Shown here: positions 32,679 to 40,248 of the stretch, in pieces | How positions within the stretch are numbered: the first letter of the stretch is position 1 | Layout: every line of letters starts with the position of its first letter | Origin: an uncultured Gemmiger sp. | Lineage (GTDB): Bacteria; Bacillota; Clostridia; Oscillospirales; Ruminococcaceae | NCBI GenBank assembly: GCA_944388245.1 | Contig: CALXIA010000003.1 | Span: forward strand, 1-64,000 | Length of the DNA stretch: 64,000 bases | Reading direction: 5' to 3' | The notes under the pieces: generated by a model | What the model was told of the DNA's origin: nothing | Seen by the model: the letters and a program-made list of their open reading frames with translations, nothing else | Databases searched by the model: none | Position numbers and translations under genes: made by a program

Positions 32679-33428
32679 ATGCGGATGCGATTCAAACCCT
32701 ATGCCCGGCCGGAACTGCTGGCCAGCCCCCTGCACGCCCACGACCCGATGGCCAACCGGGGCCGCTGGCACCGGGCCTACGCCCGGCCGGACCAGCCGCT
32801 GCATCTGGAACTGGGATGCGGCAAGGGGGGATTTCTGGCGCAGCTGGCGCCCCGGCATCCCCAGGTCAACTATCTGGGCATCGACATCACCGACAAGGTG
32901 CTGATCCTGGCCAAGCGCAAGCTGGAGGCGGCCTATGCCGCGGCGGGGCTGCCGGCGGACAACGTGCAGATCGCCAGCCTGGACATTGAGCGGATCCTGA
33001 ACGCCTTTGCGCCCGAGGACACGGTGGAACGCATCTACATCAATTTCTGCAATCCCTGGGACAAGAAGGCCGGGCACCGCAAGCACCGGCTGACCCATAC
33101 CCGGCAGCTGGCGCTTTACCGGCAGTTTCTCGCGCCGGGGGCCGAGATCTGGTTCAAGACCGACGACGACGGTCTGTTTGAGGACAGCCTGACCTATTTC
33201 GCGGAGGCGGGGTTCGCCGTGCGGTGGATGACCCGGGACCTGCACGCCGACGAGCCGGACTGGAACATCCGCACCGAGCACGAAGCGATGTTCACCGCCA
33301 TGGGCATCCCCACCAAGGCCCTGATCGCCGTGATGCAGCCCGCCGACGAGGCGGAGGTCGCCCGCGCCGCCCAGGCCCGGGTGGCCGCCGAGAAACACCT
33401 GGGCCGGGTGCTGAACGGCGAAGGGTGA
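32679..33428 (+). CDS. trmB: tRNA (guanine-N7-)-methyltransferase
   Basis: This enzyme methylates G46 of tRNA using S-adenosylmethionine in the cytosol. The 249-residue protein has the Rossmann SAM site 'LELGCGKGGFLAQLA', 'YLGIDITDKVL', 'ERIYINFCNPWDKKAGHRKH' and the late 'EAMFTAMGIPTKAL'. In most TrmB proteins the tRNA-binding motif reads 'F-PDPWPK'; here it is 'NFCNPWDKK', as in many clostridia. The ATG at 32679 has GGAGG upstream. The stop lies six bases before compound repeat copy 3. Confidence 0.95.
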   Translation: MRMRFKPYARPELLASPLHAHDPMANRGRWHRAYARPDQPLHLELGCGKGGFLAQLAPRHPQVNYLGIDITDKVLILAKRKLEAAYAAAGLPADNVQIASLDIERILNAFAPEDTVERIYINFCNPWDKKAGHRKHRLTHTRQLALYRQFLAPGAEIWFKTDDDGLFEDSLTYFAEAGFAVRWMTRDLHADEPDWNIRTEHEAMFTAMGIPTKALIAVMQPADEAEVARAAQARVAAEKHLGRVLNGEG

Positions 33429-33433
33429 GGGAA

Positions 33434-33631
33434 GGCCGATCTGGGGGGATAGAACCTATCCCCCCAGCCCCCCCGGAAATCATGGCCAAATCCATTTGGC
33501 CATGTGGATATTGAAAAAAGCAAGGCTGATGCGTGTCCTGTATACGCACCGGCCTTGCTTTTATTGTATCCAGAGGGCCAAGGATTGGCCCGACAAATGG
33601 GGGGCTGGGGGACTGGTCCCCCAGATCGGCC
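33434..33631. repeat. Compound palindromic intergenic element, copy 3
   Basis: Order of parts: CTGGGGGGATAG-aac-CTATCCCCCCAG, GGCCAAATCCATTTGGCC, a central hairpin (33521-33558) with poly-A on the left and T-rich DNA on the right, GGGCCAAGGATTGGCCC, and CTGGGGGAC-tg-GTCCCCCAG, then ATCGGCC. It separates trmB from the padR promoter, which begins 11 bp after it. Confidence 0.9.
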
Positions 33632-33641
33632 CAATAGTATA

Positions 33642-33674
33642 TTGACAAACAATATTATACGATGTATAGTATTG
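33642..33674 (+). promoter_or_regulatory. padR operon promoter with overlapping operator
   Basis: TTGACA (33642-33647) and TATAGT (33665-33670) are 17 bp apart. The near-perfect palindrome CAATATTATAC-gat-GTATAGTATTG (33650-33674) covers the spacer and the -10. This suits autorepression by the PadR protein encoded just downstream. Confidence 0.85.
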
Positions 33675-33714
33675 GCAGAGATACAATATCGACCGGGAAA
33701 GGACGGTGGGGCGG

Positions 33715-34035
33715 ATGGCCTTTAACACCAGGGCCGCGCTGCTGGACGCGCTGGTGTTGAGCATTGTGGCGCGGGAACCCACCTACGGGTACAAGATCAC
33801 CCAGGAGGTGCGGGCGGTGATGCTGGTGAGCGAGAGCACCCTGTATCCGGTGCTGCGCCGGCTGCAGAAGGACGGGTGTCTGGACACCTACGACCAGGAA
33901 TTTGCCGGGCGCAACCGACGGTACTACCGGCTGACCGAAGCCGGCCGGCAGCGTCTGGCCGACTATCGCCGGGAATGGCGGGACTACCGCCGCAGCATTG
34001 ACCGGCTGTTGCTGGGGGAGGAGGAGAACGCATGA
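33715..34035 (+). CDS. PadR-family transcriptional regulator
   Basis: This 106-residue winged-helix repressor matches the PadR family: 'LLDALVLSIVAREPTYGYKI', 'VSESTLYPVLRRLQKDGCLD', 'GRNRRYYRLTEAGRQRL'. Such proteins often repress their own operon together with a DUF1700 partner in Bacillota. The ATG at 33715 is preferred over a GTG at 33706, because AAAGGA is 11 bases before the ATG but only two before the GTG. Its stop overlaps the next gene's start by four bases. Confidence 0.93.
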   Translation: MAFNTRAALLDALVLSIVAREPTYGYKITQEVRAVMLVSESTLYPVLRRLQKDGCLDTYDQEFAGRNRRYYRLTEAGRQRLADYRREWRDYRRSIDRLLLGEEENA

Positions 34036-34763
34036 CGGGCGAAGAATTTCTGCGTCAGCTGGAGACCATGCTGGCCGACGTGACCGAGGAGGAGCGCCGG
34101 GAGGCGCTGCGGTACTACGAGGAATACCTGCGGGACGCGGGCCCGGACCAGGAACAACAGGTGCTGGCGGAACTGGGCAGCCCGGCCCGGGTGGCGGCGA
34201 TCATCCGGGCCAACGTGCCGGGCAGCCGGGCGGAATCGGCCCAGAGCGCGCCCCCGTCGGGCGGGCAGCCGCTGCGCATCCGGGGCCTGACATCGGGCGG
34301 GGCGGCGTATACCGGCGCGGCCGCGGCGGCGCAGACCGCCCCGGCAGGCGGCGGGCGCACGGCGCTGTGGTGGCTGCTGGTGCTGGTGACCAGCCCGTTG
34401 TGGCTGAGCGTGCTGGCGGCGGTGGCAAGCGCGCTGATCGGGGTGATCGGGCTGTTTATCGGGCTGGCCTGCGCGCTGCTGGCGGTGATCGTGGCGGGGA
34501 TCATCTGTGTATTCGCGGGCGGGGCGCTCGCGGTCATGAGCCTGTCCGGCCTGGCCGCCAGCCTGCCCGACAGCCTGATGGGGCTGGCCAGCTGTCTGGC
34601 GGCGATGGGCGTCGGGTTTCTGCTGCTGGCCGCCGGCTGGGCGGTCTGCGGCCGGGGATTGCCGGCGTTGTTCCGGGCGCTGGGCCGGTTGCTGGGCGCG
34701 GCCGGCAAGGGTCTGGGCAATGCCTGGGCCTGGCTGCGCCGGGCGGTGAAAGGAGGGGACTGA
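34032..34763 (+). CDS. DUF1700 (HAAS) family membrane protein
   Basis: This 243-residue protein has an N-terminal helical HAAS domain of about 70 residues ('FLRQLETMLADVTEEERREA', 'YYEEYLRDAG'), a variable linker and about four to five membrane helices in the C-terminal half. The family is typically encoded with PadR regulators and is thought to act as a sensor or anti-repressor in the membrane. The overlap with padR on one side and the one-base gap to the DUF4097 gene on the other indicate one operon. Confidence 0.88.
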   Translation: MTGEEFLRQLETMLADVTEEERREALRYYEEYLRDAGPDQEQQVLAELGSPARVAAIIRANVPGSRAESAQSAPPSGGQPLRIRGLTSGGAAYTGAAAAAQTAPAGGGRTALWWLLVLVTSPLWLSVLAAVASALIGVIGLFIGLACALLAVIVAGIICVFAGGALAVMSLSGLAASLPDSLMGLASCLAAMGVGFLLLAAGWAVCGRGLPALFRALGRLLGAAGKGLGNAWAWLRRAVKGGD

Positions 34764-34764
34764 G

Positions 34765-35760
34765 ATGCGTGGTTTGACGCGTGTGCTGCTGGGGCTGGGC
34801 GCGGGCTGCCTGATCCTGGCGCTGCTGCTGGGGCTCATCGGGCTGTGCCTGGGCGGGCGGTTCGGGTCCTTTCAGCCCACGCCGGACGGGATGCGGTATC
34901 TGCCCGAGGGCCAGGGCGACAGCTTCTGGGTAGTGCTGGACGGCGAGGACCGGGAGATGCAGACGGTGGCGCTGCCGGCGGACAGCTTCGCGGGGGTCAC
35001 GGTGGACAGCGGGCTGGCGGCGGTGACGGTGCGCGCCGGGACAGCCTGGCAGCTGACCACCACCCATCCGGAGTTGTTTGAGGTGACCCAAGAGGACGGC
35101 CGGCTGGTGATCGACAGCCGGGAGCCGGGCATCCTCGGGCAGACGGTGCAGGATGTGCGGCTGACGCTGGAGGTGCCGGCGGACGCGGTGCTGGACCGGC
35201 TGGAGCTGGACTGCGGGCTGGGCAGCCTGACGGCGGAAGATCTGGAGACCGGATCGCTGAACGTGGACGCGGGGATGAGCAGCGTGACCCTGACCGGCCT
35301 GACGGTGCGGGGCGACGCGCAGCTGGACTGCGGCGCGGGCAGCCTGACGGTGAACGGGCTGACGGCCGAAACGGTGCGTGGGGAGTGCGGCCTGGGCAAT
35401 GTGGAGTTGACCGGCCTGACGGCGGGCAGCCTGGAACTGTCCTGCGGGCTGGGAATGTTGACCGGCACGGACCTGACGGTGGCCGGCGACACGGTGCTGG
35501 ACTGCGGCGCCGGCACGATGGAGGTGACCGGCGATCTGGCCGGCAGCCTGACCGCCGACTGCGGCATGGGCAGCCTGACCGTGACCACCCCGCAGCCGGA
35601 ACAATACAGCCTGGACGGCAGCTGCGGGTTGGGCAGCCTGACGGTGGACGGCCGCTCGGTGAGCGGCGCCGACGGCAGCCTGACCATCGAAAACGACGCT
35701 TCCATCCAGTATCGCCTGTCGGTGGACATGGGCGCGCTGACCGTGCGGTTCGCGGACTGA
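34765..35760 (+). CDS. DUF4097-type beta-repeat protein with a Cys ladder
   Basis: This 331-residue protein has one N-terminal membrane helix (about residues 5-30), then an outward-facing domain made of short beta repeats of the DUF4097/LiaG type. At least seven turns carry the motif C-G-x-G-x-(L/M/V), for example 'CGLGSLTAEDL', 'CGAGSLTVNGL', 'CGLGNVELTGL', 'CGMGSLTVTTP', spaced about 19-22 residues apart. One turn has Ala instead of Cys ('DAGMSSVTL'). This makes a stacked column of cysteines likely. Relatives belong to envelope-stress operons with PadR and DUF1700. The function is not known. Confidence 0.85.
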   Translation: MRGLTRVLLGLGAGCLILALLLGLIGLCLGGRFGSFQPTPDGMRYLPEGQGDSFWVVLDGEDREMQTVALPADSFAGVTVDSGLAAVTVRAGTAWQLTTTHPELFEVTQEDGRLVIDSREPGILGQTVQDVRLTLEVPADAVLDRLELDCGLGSLTAEDLETGSLNVDAGMSSVTLTGLTVRGDAQLDCGAGSLTVNGLTAETVRGECGLGNVELTGLTAGSLELSCGLGMLTGTDLTVAGDTVLDCGAGTMEVTGDLAGSLTADCGMGSLTVTTPQPEQYSLDGSCGLGSLTVDGRSVSGADGSLTIENDASIQYRLSVDMGALTVRFAD

Positions 35761-35766
35761 AATAGA

Positions 35767-35958
35767 GCCAATCTGGGGGACCAGTCCCCCAGACCCCCAT
35801 CTATCGGGCCAATTCATTGGCCCTCGGGATAAAACAAAATCAAGGCCGGTGCGCACACAGAATACGCACCGGCCTTGTCTTTTATGCTTTTCCTATGGCC
35901 GGAGTATTCCGGCCATGGATTCAGGGGTCTGGGGGGACGTTGTCCCCCCAGATTGGCC
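35767..35958. repeat. Compound palindromic intergenic element, copy 4
   Basis: Parts in order: GCCAATCTGGGGGAC-ca-GTCCCCCAG, GGGCCAATTCATTGGCCC, a central perfect hairpin with flanking A-rich and T-rich arms (about 35841-35877), GGCCGGAGTATTCCGGCC, then CTGGGGGGAC-gtt-GTCCCCCCAG ending ATTGGCC. Both ends share the GCCAATC variant. It lies between convergent genes. The WYL regulator gene runs 38 bp into it and uses its TGA as stop. Confidence 0.92.
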
Positions 35959-36949
35959 CATACTGCGCCGTCAGGGTAGCGGCCAGGCGGGCCAGATCGG
36001 CGCGGGCTTCGGGCGGGTCCAGCACCTGGACGTCGCCGCCGAACCCGCAGACCCAGCCCCAGAACGGCGGGCTGAGCACCGCGTCCACCCACACGTCGAA
36101 CTGCTCCCCGTCCGGCTGAGGCAGCAAGGTCACCTCCATGCCGAACCGGTCCAGCACCGGCCCGGCCAGGCGGGCGGCGCAGCGCAGCCGCACCCTGGCC
36201 TGCGGCCCGCCGAACATCCCGAAGGTGCGCCGGGCATAGGCCGCCGGGTCGAAATCCTCGAACAGCTTTCGGCCCTGCCGGTCCGCCCGGGTCACGGTCA
36301 GGCGGGTCATCTTGTCCACCCGGTAATGGCGCACCACGCAGTCGTCCCCGGTGCCGGTGCAGCCGATCAGGTAATAGTTCTCGTTCTCCCAGGCCAGCAC
36401 CCAGGGGCTCACCCGATACAGCCGCCCGCCGTGCCGCAGCACCCGGTTCTTCTCCATATCCCAGTCATAATACTGAAAGGTGACCATCTTGTTTTGGGCG
36501 ATGGCGGTGTGCAGTTCATCCACCAGGTAATAGATGCTCTCGTTCATCGTCTTGACCCGTCCGCTCACCGCCACCTGCCGCTGCAGCTGCCGGGCCTGGT
36601 ACTCGCTGGCCAGCCCCTCCAGCTTGCGGATCAGCTGTTCCGACTTGCGCCGGGTCAGAAACCGGCTGGCCTGCACCGCGTCCACCAGCAGCTTCAGCTC
36701 CGGCAGCTGGAACTGCCGTTCCGCCAGGTAATACCCGCCGCCCCGGCCCCGCTGCTGCTCGATGTCGTAGCCCGCGTCCCGCAGGGTCTCGATATCGCTG
36801 TACAGGCTCTTGCGCTCGGTGGGGATCTGCCGCTTTTCCAGTTCCCGGATCAATTGCGGCACCGACAGCCGGTGCTCCGGATCGGTATACCGCTCAAACA
36901 GCCGCAGCAGCGCCAGCAGCTTGCCTTTCTGGCCTTCCTTGCGGGGCAT
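35921..36949 (-). CDS. WYL-domain DNA-binding transcriptional regulator
   Basis: This 342-residue regulator has an N-terminal helix-turn-helix ('HRLSVPQLIRELEKRQIPT', 'RKSLYSDIETLRDAGYDIE') and a WYL-type ligand-binding domain ('RVSPWVLAWENENYYLIG', 'RHYRVDKM'), ending with a WCX-like part. The last 12 residues, 'GPIWGDNVPPDP', are encoded inside compound repeat copy 4. The ATG at 36949 has GGAGGTG upstream and follows tyrA without a gap, so it is the last gene of the aromatic operon. The ligand and targets are unknown; control of the operon is possible. Confidence 0.92.
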   Translation of the reverse strand: MPRKEGQKGKLLALLRLFERYTDPEHRLSVPQLIRELEKRQIPTERKSLYSDIETLRDAGYDIEQQRGRGGGYYLAERQFQLPELKLLVDAVQASRFLTRRKSEQLIRKLEGLASEYQARQLQRQVAVSGRVKTMNESIYYLVDELHTAIAQNKMVTFQYYDWDMEKNRVLRHGGRLYRVSPWVLAWENENYYLIGCTGTGDDCVVRHYRVDKMTRLTVTRADRQGRKLFEDFDPAAYARRTFGMFGGPQARVRLRCAARLAGPVLDRFGMEVTLLPQPDGEQFDVWVDAVLSPPFWGWVCGFGGDVQVLDPPEARADLARLAATLTAQYGPIWGDNVPPDP

Positions 36950-36950
36950 C

Positions 36951-37805
36951 TCACACCTCCGGCTTCTTGTCAAAGGCGGCGCGGCGCTGGCTGCTCAGCC
37001 GGAACATCGCCTCCAGCCCCGCCGCGTCCCCCGCCGCCAGATACCCCCGCAGCTGCTCCAGCGCGGCGGTGAACTGGTCGATCTCGGCGGTCAGGTTATC
37101 CCGGTTTCGCAAAAACAACTCGCTCCACATGGTGGGATTGATCCGGGCGATCCGGGTCAGGTCCCGGAAAGAATCCCCCGTATACTCGTTCAGATGGCTG
37201 TTGTCCGACGCGCACATCAAACTCACCGCGATGGCATGGGTCAGCTGGCTCACATAGCCGATCATCCGGTCGTGCTCCTCGGGGGTGAGCACGCTCACAT
37301 GGGCAAACCCCAGCGCCGCCGCCAGCCGCCGGGCAAAGGCGATCCCCTCCGGGGTATTCCGGTCGGTGGGGGTGATGATGAAGTTGGCGGGGGTGAACTC
37401 CACCAGATGGCTGCTGCGGATGCCGCTGACCTCCTTGCCCGCCATGGGATGGCAGGCGATGAACTCCACCTTGTCCCCCAGGGCCTGCTGCACCGGCTCG
37501 ATCACCCCCCGCTTGACCCCGGCCACGTCGGTGATCAGGCAGCCGGGTTTCAGCACCGGGCCGTAGGTTTTGGCCCACTCCAGCTGCGCCGCCGGGTAGA
37601 GCGCCAATACCACCACGTCCGCCTGGCCGGCCAGGTCGGCGTGTTCGCCGCAGCGGCCCTGCCGGATATAGCCCTTTTCCAGCGCAAAGGCCACGGCGGT
37701 CGGGTCGATGTCCGCCCCTTCCACGTAAAATCCCGCCCGGGCCAGCCCCATGGCGTACCGCCCGCCCAGCAGGCCCAGACCCACGATCAGAAACCGCTTT
37801 TCCAT
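36951..37805 (-). CDS. tyrA: Prephenate dehydrogenase
   Basis: This enzyme oxidises prephenate to 4-hydroxyphenylpyruvate in tyrosine synthesis. The 284-residue protein has the NAD-binding 'LIVGLGLLGGRYAMGLARAG', 'ACHPMAGKEVSGIRSS' with the catalytic His and Ser-type substrate site, 'GYVSQLTHAIAVSL' and 'SFRDLTRIA'. There is no ACT domain, so feedback control by tyrosine would differ from Bacillus TyrA. It lies 23 bp after aroA. Confidence 0.95.
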   Translation of the reverse strand: MEKRFLIVGLGLLGGRYAMGLARAGFYVEGADIDPTAVAFALEKGYIRQGRCGEHADLAGQADVVVLALYPAAQLEWAKTYGPVLKPGCLITDVAGVKRGVIEPVQQALGDKVEFIACHPMAGKEVSGIRSSHLVEFTPANFIITPTDRNTPEGIAFARRLAAALGFAHVSVLTPEEHDRMIGYVSQLTHAIAVSLMCASDNSHLNEYTGDSFRDLTRIARINPTMWSELFLRNRDNLTAEIDQFTAALEQLRGYLAAGDAAGLEAMFRLSSQRRAAFDKKPEV

Positions 37806-37828
37806 CTCTACACCCCTCTTTGCTTTGC

Positions 37829-39118
37829 TTATTCCGCTTCTTCGGTCACCCGGCCGCCCAGCCCGCGCACCACATCAAAGAACGCCGGCCAGCTTTTGGC
37901 CACCGCCTCGGCCCCCCGGATGCGGGCGGGCAGGCCCGCCGCCAGGGCGGCCACCGTCAGCGCCATGACCACCCGATGGTCGTTGTGGCCCCGCAGTTCC
38001 CCCGGCGTCACCAGCGGGCCGCCGGTGATGGTCACCGTGTCGGCGGTGCTCTGGATATGCGCCCCGAACCGGCGCAGCTCCTCCTCCATGGCGGCGATCC
38101 GGTCGCTCTCCTTCAGCCGCAGCCGGCCCGCGTTGCGGATCACCGTCTGCCCCTGGCAGAAAGCCCCCAGCACCATCAGGACCGGCCCCAGGTCCGGGCA
38201 GTCGGCCAGGTCGATCTCGGTGGCGGTCAGCGGGTTTTGGGCGAAATGCACCGCGCCGTCCGCCCGCACAAACTTCGCGCCGCACCGGCGCAGGATCTCC
38301 AGAATGGCCGCGTCGCCCTGGCGGCTGGCGGGGTTCAGCCCCTCCACGGCGATGCCGCCCAGCAGCGAGCCCAGCACCGCGAAGAACGCCCCCTGGCTGT
38401 AATCGCCCTCCACCGTGTACTCCCGGTTGTGGTACCGCTGGTTGCCGGGCACCTCCAGCCGGGCGGCCGCCCCCTCGGGCAGCTCTTCCTGGGGCACGAA
38501 CCGGGCCGTGACCCCGAAATCCGCCAGCGCCGCCAGGGTCAGATCCACATAGCTGCGGCTCTCAAAGGGCGGGGTGATGGTGATGGCGCTGTCCCCCAGC
38601 ATGAGCGGCAGCGCGAACAGCAGCCCGCTGATGAACTGGCTGGACACGTCCCCCGCCAGCCGGTACTCCCCCGGGCGCAGGCTGCCCTTGATCAGGATGC
38701 CGCCCTCGTTCTGGCAGAACATCCGCCCCTGCCCGGCAAAGATCTCGGCGTAGGGGCCCTGGGGCCGCTGCATCAGCCGCCCCCGGCCGCAGAACCGCAC
38801 CTGCTGCCCGGTCAGGCTGCACACCGGGATCAGAAACCGCAGGGTGCTGCCGCTCTCGCCGCAGTCGATGGGGCCGCGCAGGGTGGCAAAGCCGCCCCGG
38901 CCCTCGATGTCGGCCCAGTGTTCCCGCACCTGGACCTTCGCCCCCAGCTGGCGCACCGCGTTCAGGGTGGCCTGCACGTCCTGGCTGTATTCCAGGTTGC
39001 GGATCCGGCTCATCCCCCGGGCCAGCCCGGCGGCCAGCACCGCCCGGTGGGCCATGCTCTTGGAGGGGGGCGCGGTGACCCGGCCGGTCAGCGGCCCGGG
39101 CTGCAAAACAGCGATCAT
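37829..39118 (-). CDS. aroA: 3-phosphoshikimate 1-carboxyvinyltransferase (EPSP synthase)
   Basis: This enzyme joins shikimate 3-phosphate and phosphoenolpyruvate. The 429-residue protein shows 'APPSKSMAHRAVLAAGLA' (phosphate-binding Lys-Ser), 'DCGESGSTLRFLIPV', 'GDVSSQFISGLLFALPL' and 'KESDRIAAMEEELRRFGAHI' with the catalytic Asp/Glu region. It lies 18 bp after the last of eight glycosyltransferase genes and 23 bp before tyrA, so it depends on readthrough from the far upstream promoter unless an internal promoter exists. Confidence 0.96.
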   Translation of the reverse strand: MIAVLQPGPLTGRVTAPPSKSMAHRAVLAAGLARGMSRIRNLEYSQDVQATLNAVRQLGAKVQVREHWADIEGRGGFATLRGPIDCGESGSTLRFLIPVCSLTGQQVRFCGRGRLMQRPQGPYAEIFAGQGRMFCQNEGGILIKGSLRPGEYRLAGDVSSQFISGLLFALPLMLGDSAITITPPFESRSYVDLTLAALADFGVTARFVPQEELPEGAAARLEVPGNQRYHNREYTVEGDYSQGAFFAVLGSLLGGIAVEGLNPASRQGDAAILEILRRCGAKFVRADGAVHFAQNPLTATEIDLADCPDLGPVLMVLGAFCQGQTVIRNAGRLRLKESDRIAAMEEELRRFGAHIQSTADTVTITGGPLVTPGELRGHNDHRVVMALTVAALAAGLPARIRGAEAVAKSWPAFFDVVRGLGGRVTEEAE

Positions 39119-39136
39119 GGCGTTTTCACTTCCTTT

Positions 39137-40234
39137 TTATCGGTTCCAGTTTCCGCCCAGCAGATAGTAGCCGGCCCAGTAGAGTTTCCAGTACAGGCGC
39201 TTGGCGCCGCTCTCGTCCGAGTGGTAGACCGCCCGCACCAGGGCCGCGTTGCCCAACCGGAAGGGCCAGTAGTAGGCGTGGTAATATTTTACCCGCTTCA
39301 TCCAGGCCAGGATGCGGCGGGTCTCGGGCCCCCGCAGCAGCGCCCGGGGCACCGGCTCGCCCAGCTGGTGGGCCGCCCACACCCCGAAGGCGAACCGCCG
39401 CAGATACTGCCGGCAGATGCTGTTGGCGTCCTCCAGCGGGATGGCGGTGAAGTCCTCCACCGCCGCCAGCACCCCCGCGCACTCGGCCTGCACCCGGGCC
39501 GCGTAGCCCCGGTACGCCTCCGGGTCCCAGTCCATCTGATGGCCGGTGCCCTTCTGCTTGGAAAGGCTGCCCACGGTGGTGGTGTCCCAGAAATACAGGG
39601 GCATGTCGGTCTGGCGGATGCAGGCCTGGGGAAACGCCTCAAAATGGGCCTTGTGGTAGGCCTCGCAGAAGGGGATGTCGTTGCTGTTGCGCAGGGTCAC
39701 GTCGAACCGCACCTTGTACCGGCGGATAACCTGGGCGTGAAACAACCGGTTGTACAGGTTCCCTGATTTATACGTAACGTAATATGCCGGCCATTTGGAC
39801 CGGGGGTAGACCCACTCCTGGAACGGCCGGTCCAGCTGGTCGGGGCCGGCCAGGGCGGCCAGATCGGTGACAAAATCCCACACGATCACGTCCTGGGGGT
39901 ACTGGGCCTGGCGGCGCAGCGCCCACTGGATCATCAGCGGGCTGGCCGCGTCGTCCGAGTCCAGGATGAGGAAATACTCCCCCCGGGCGGCCTCGATGCC
40001 GGCGTTGCGGGCGGCGCAGGCGCCGCCGTTTTTCTGGTGGATCACCCGGATGCGGCTGTCGTGGGCGGCGTACTCGTCGCAGATGCGGCCGCTGTCGTCG
40101 GGGCTGCCGTCGTCCACCAGGATGAACTCAAAATCCGGGTCGGTCTGGGCCAGCACGCTCTCGATGAACCGGGGCAGCACCGCGGCCACCTTGTACACCG
40201 GGCTGATGACCGAAACGCGGGGTGTGGTTTCCAT
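39137..40234 (-). CDS. Family-2 glycosyltransferase, array member 1
   Basis: This 365-residue GT-A fold protein starts with 'VSVISPVYKVAAVLPRFI' and has the nucleotide-sugar site 'ILVDDGSPDDSG', 'NGGACAARNAGIEAARG' and the metal motif 'LDSDDAASP'. The C-terminal half is shared with the seven upstream paralogues: 'RRFAFGVWAAHQLGEPVPR' and 'YYWPFRLGNAALVRAVY'. No membrane segment is seen. It is closest to array member 2, with the same 'FGVWAAHQLGEPVPR' block and a similar end. It is the last of the array, 18 bp before aroA. Sugar and acceptor are unknown. Confidence 0.92.
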   Translation of the reverse strand: METTPRVSVISPVYKVAAVLPRFIESVLAQTDPDFEFILVDDGSPDDSGRICDEYAAHDSRIRVIHQKNGGACAARNAGIEAARGEYFLILDSDDAASPLMIQWALRRQAQYPQDVIVWDFVTDLAALAGPDQLDRPFQEWVYPRSKWPAYYVTYKSGNLYNRLFHAQVIRRYKVRFDVTLRNSNDIPFCEAYHKAHFEAFPQACIRQTDMPLYFWDTTTVGSLSKQKGTGHQMDWDPEAYRGYAARVQAECAGVLAAVEDFTAIPLEDANSICRQYLRRFAFGVWAAHQLGEPVPRALLRGPETRRILAWMKRVKYYHAYYWPFRLGNAALVRAVYHSDESGAKRLYWKLYWAGYYLLGGNWNR

Positions 40235-40248
40235 TACAGCTTCCTCCT

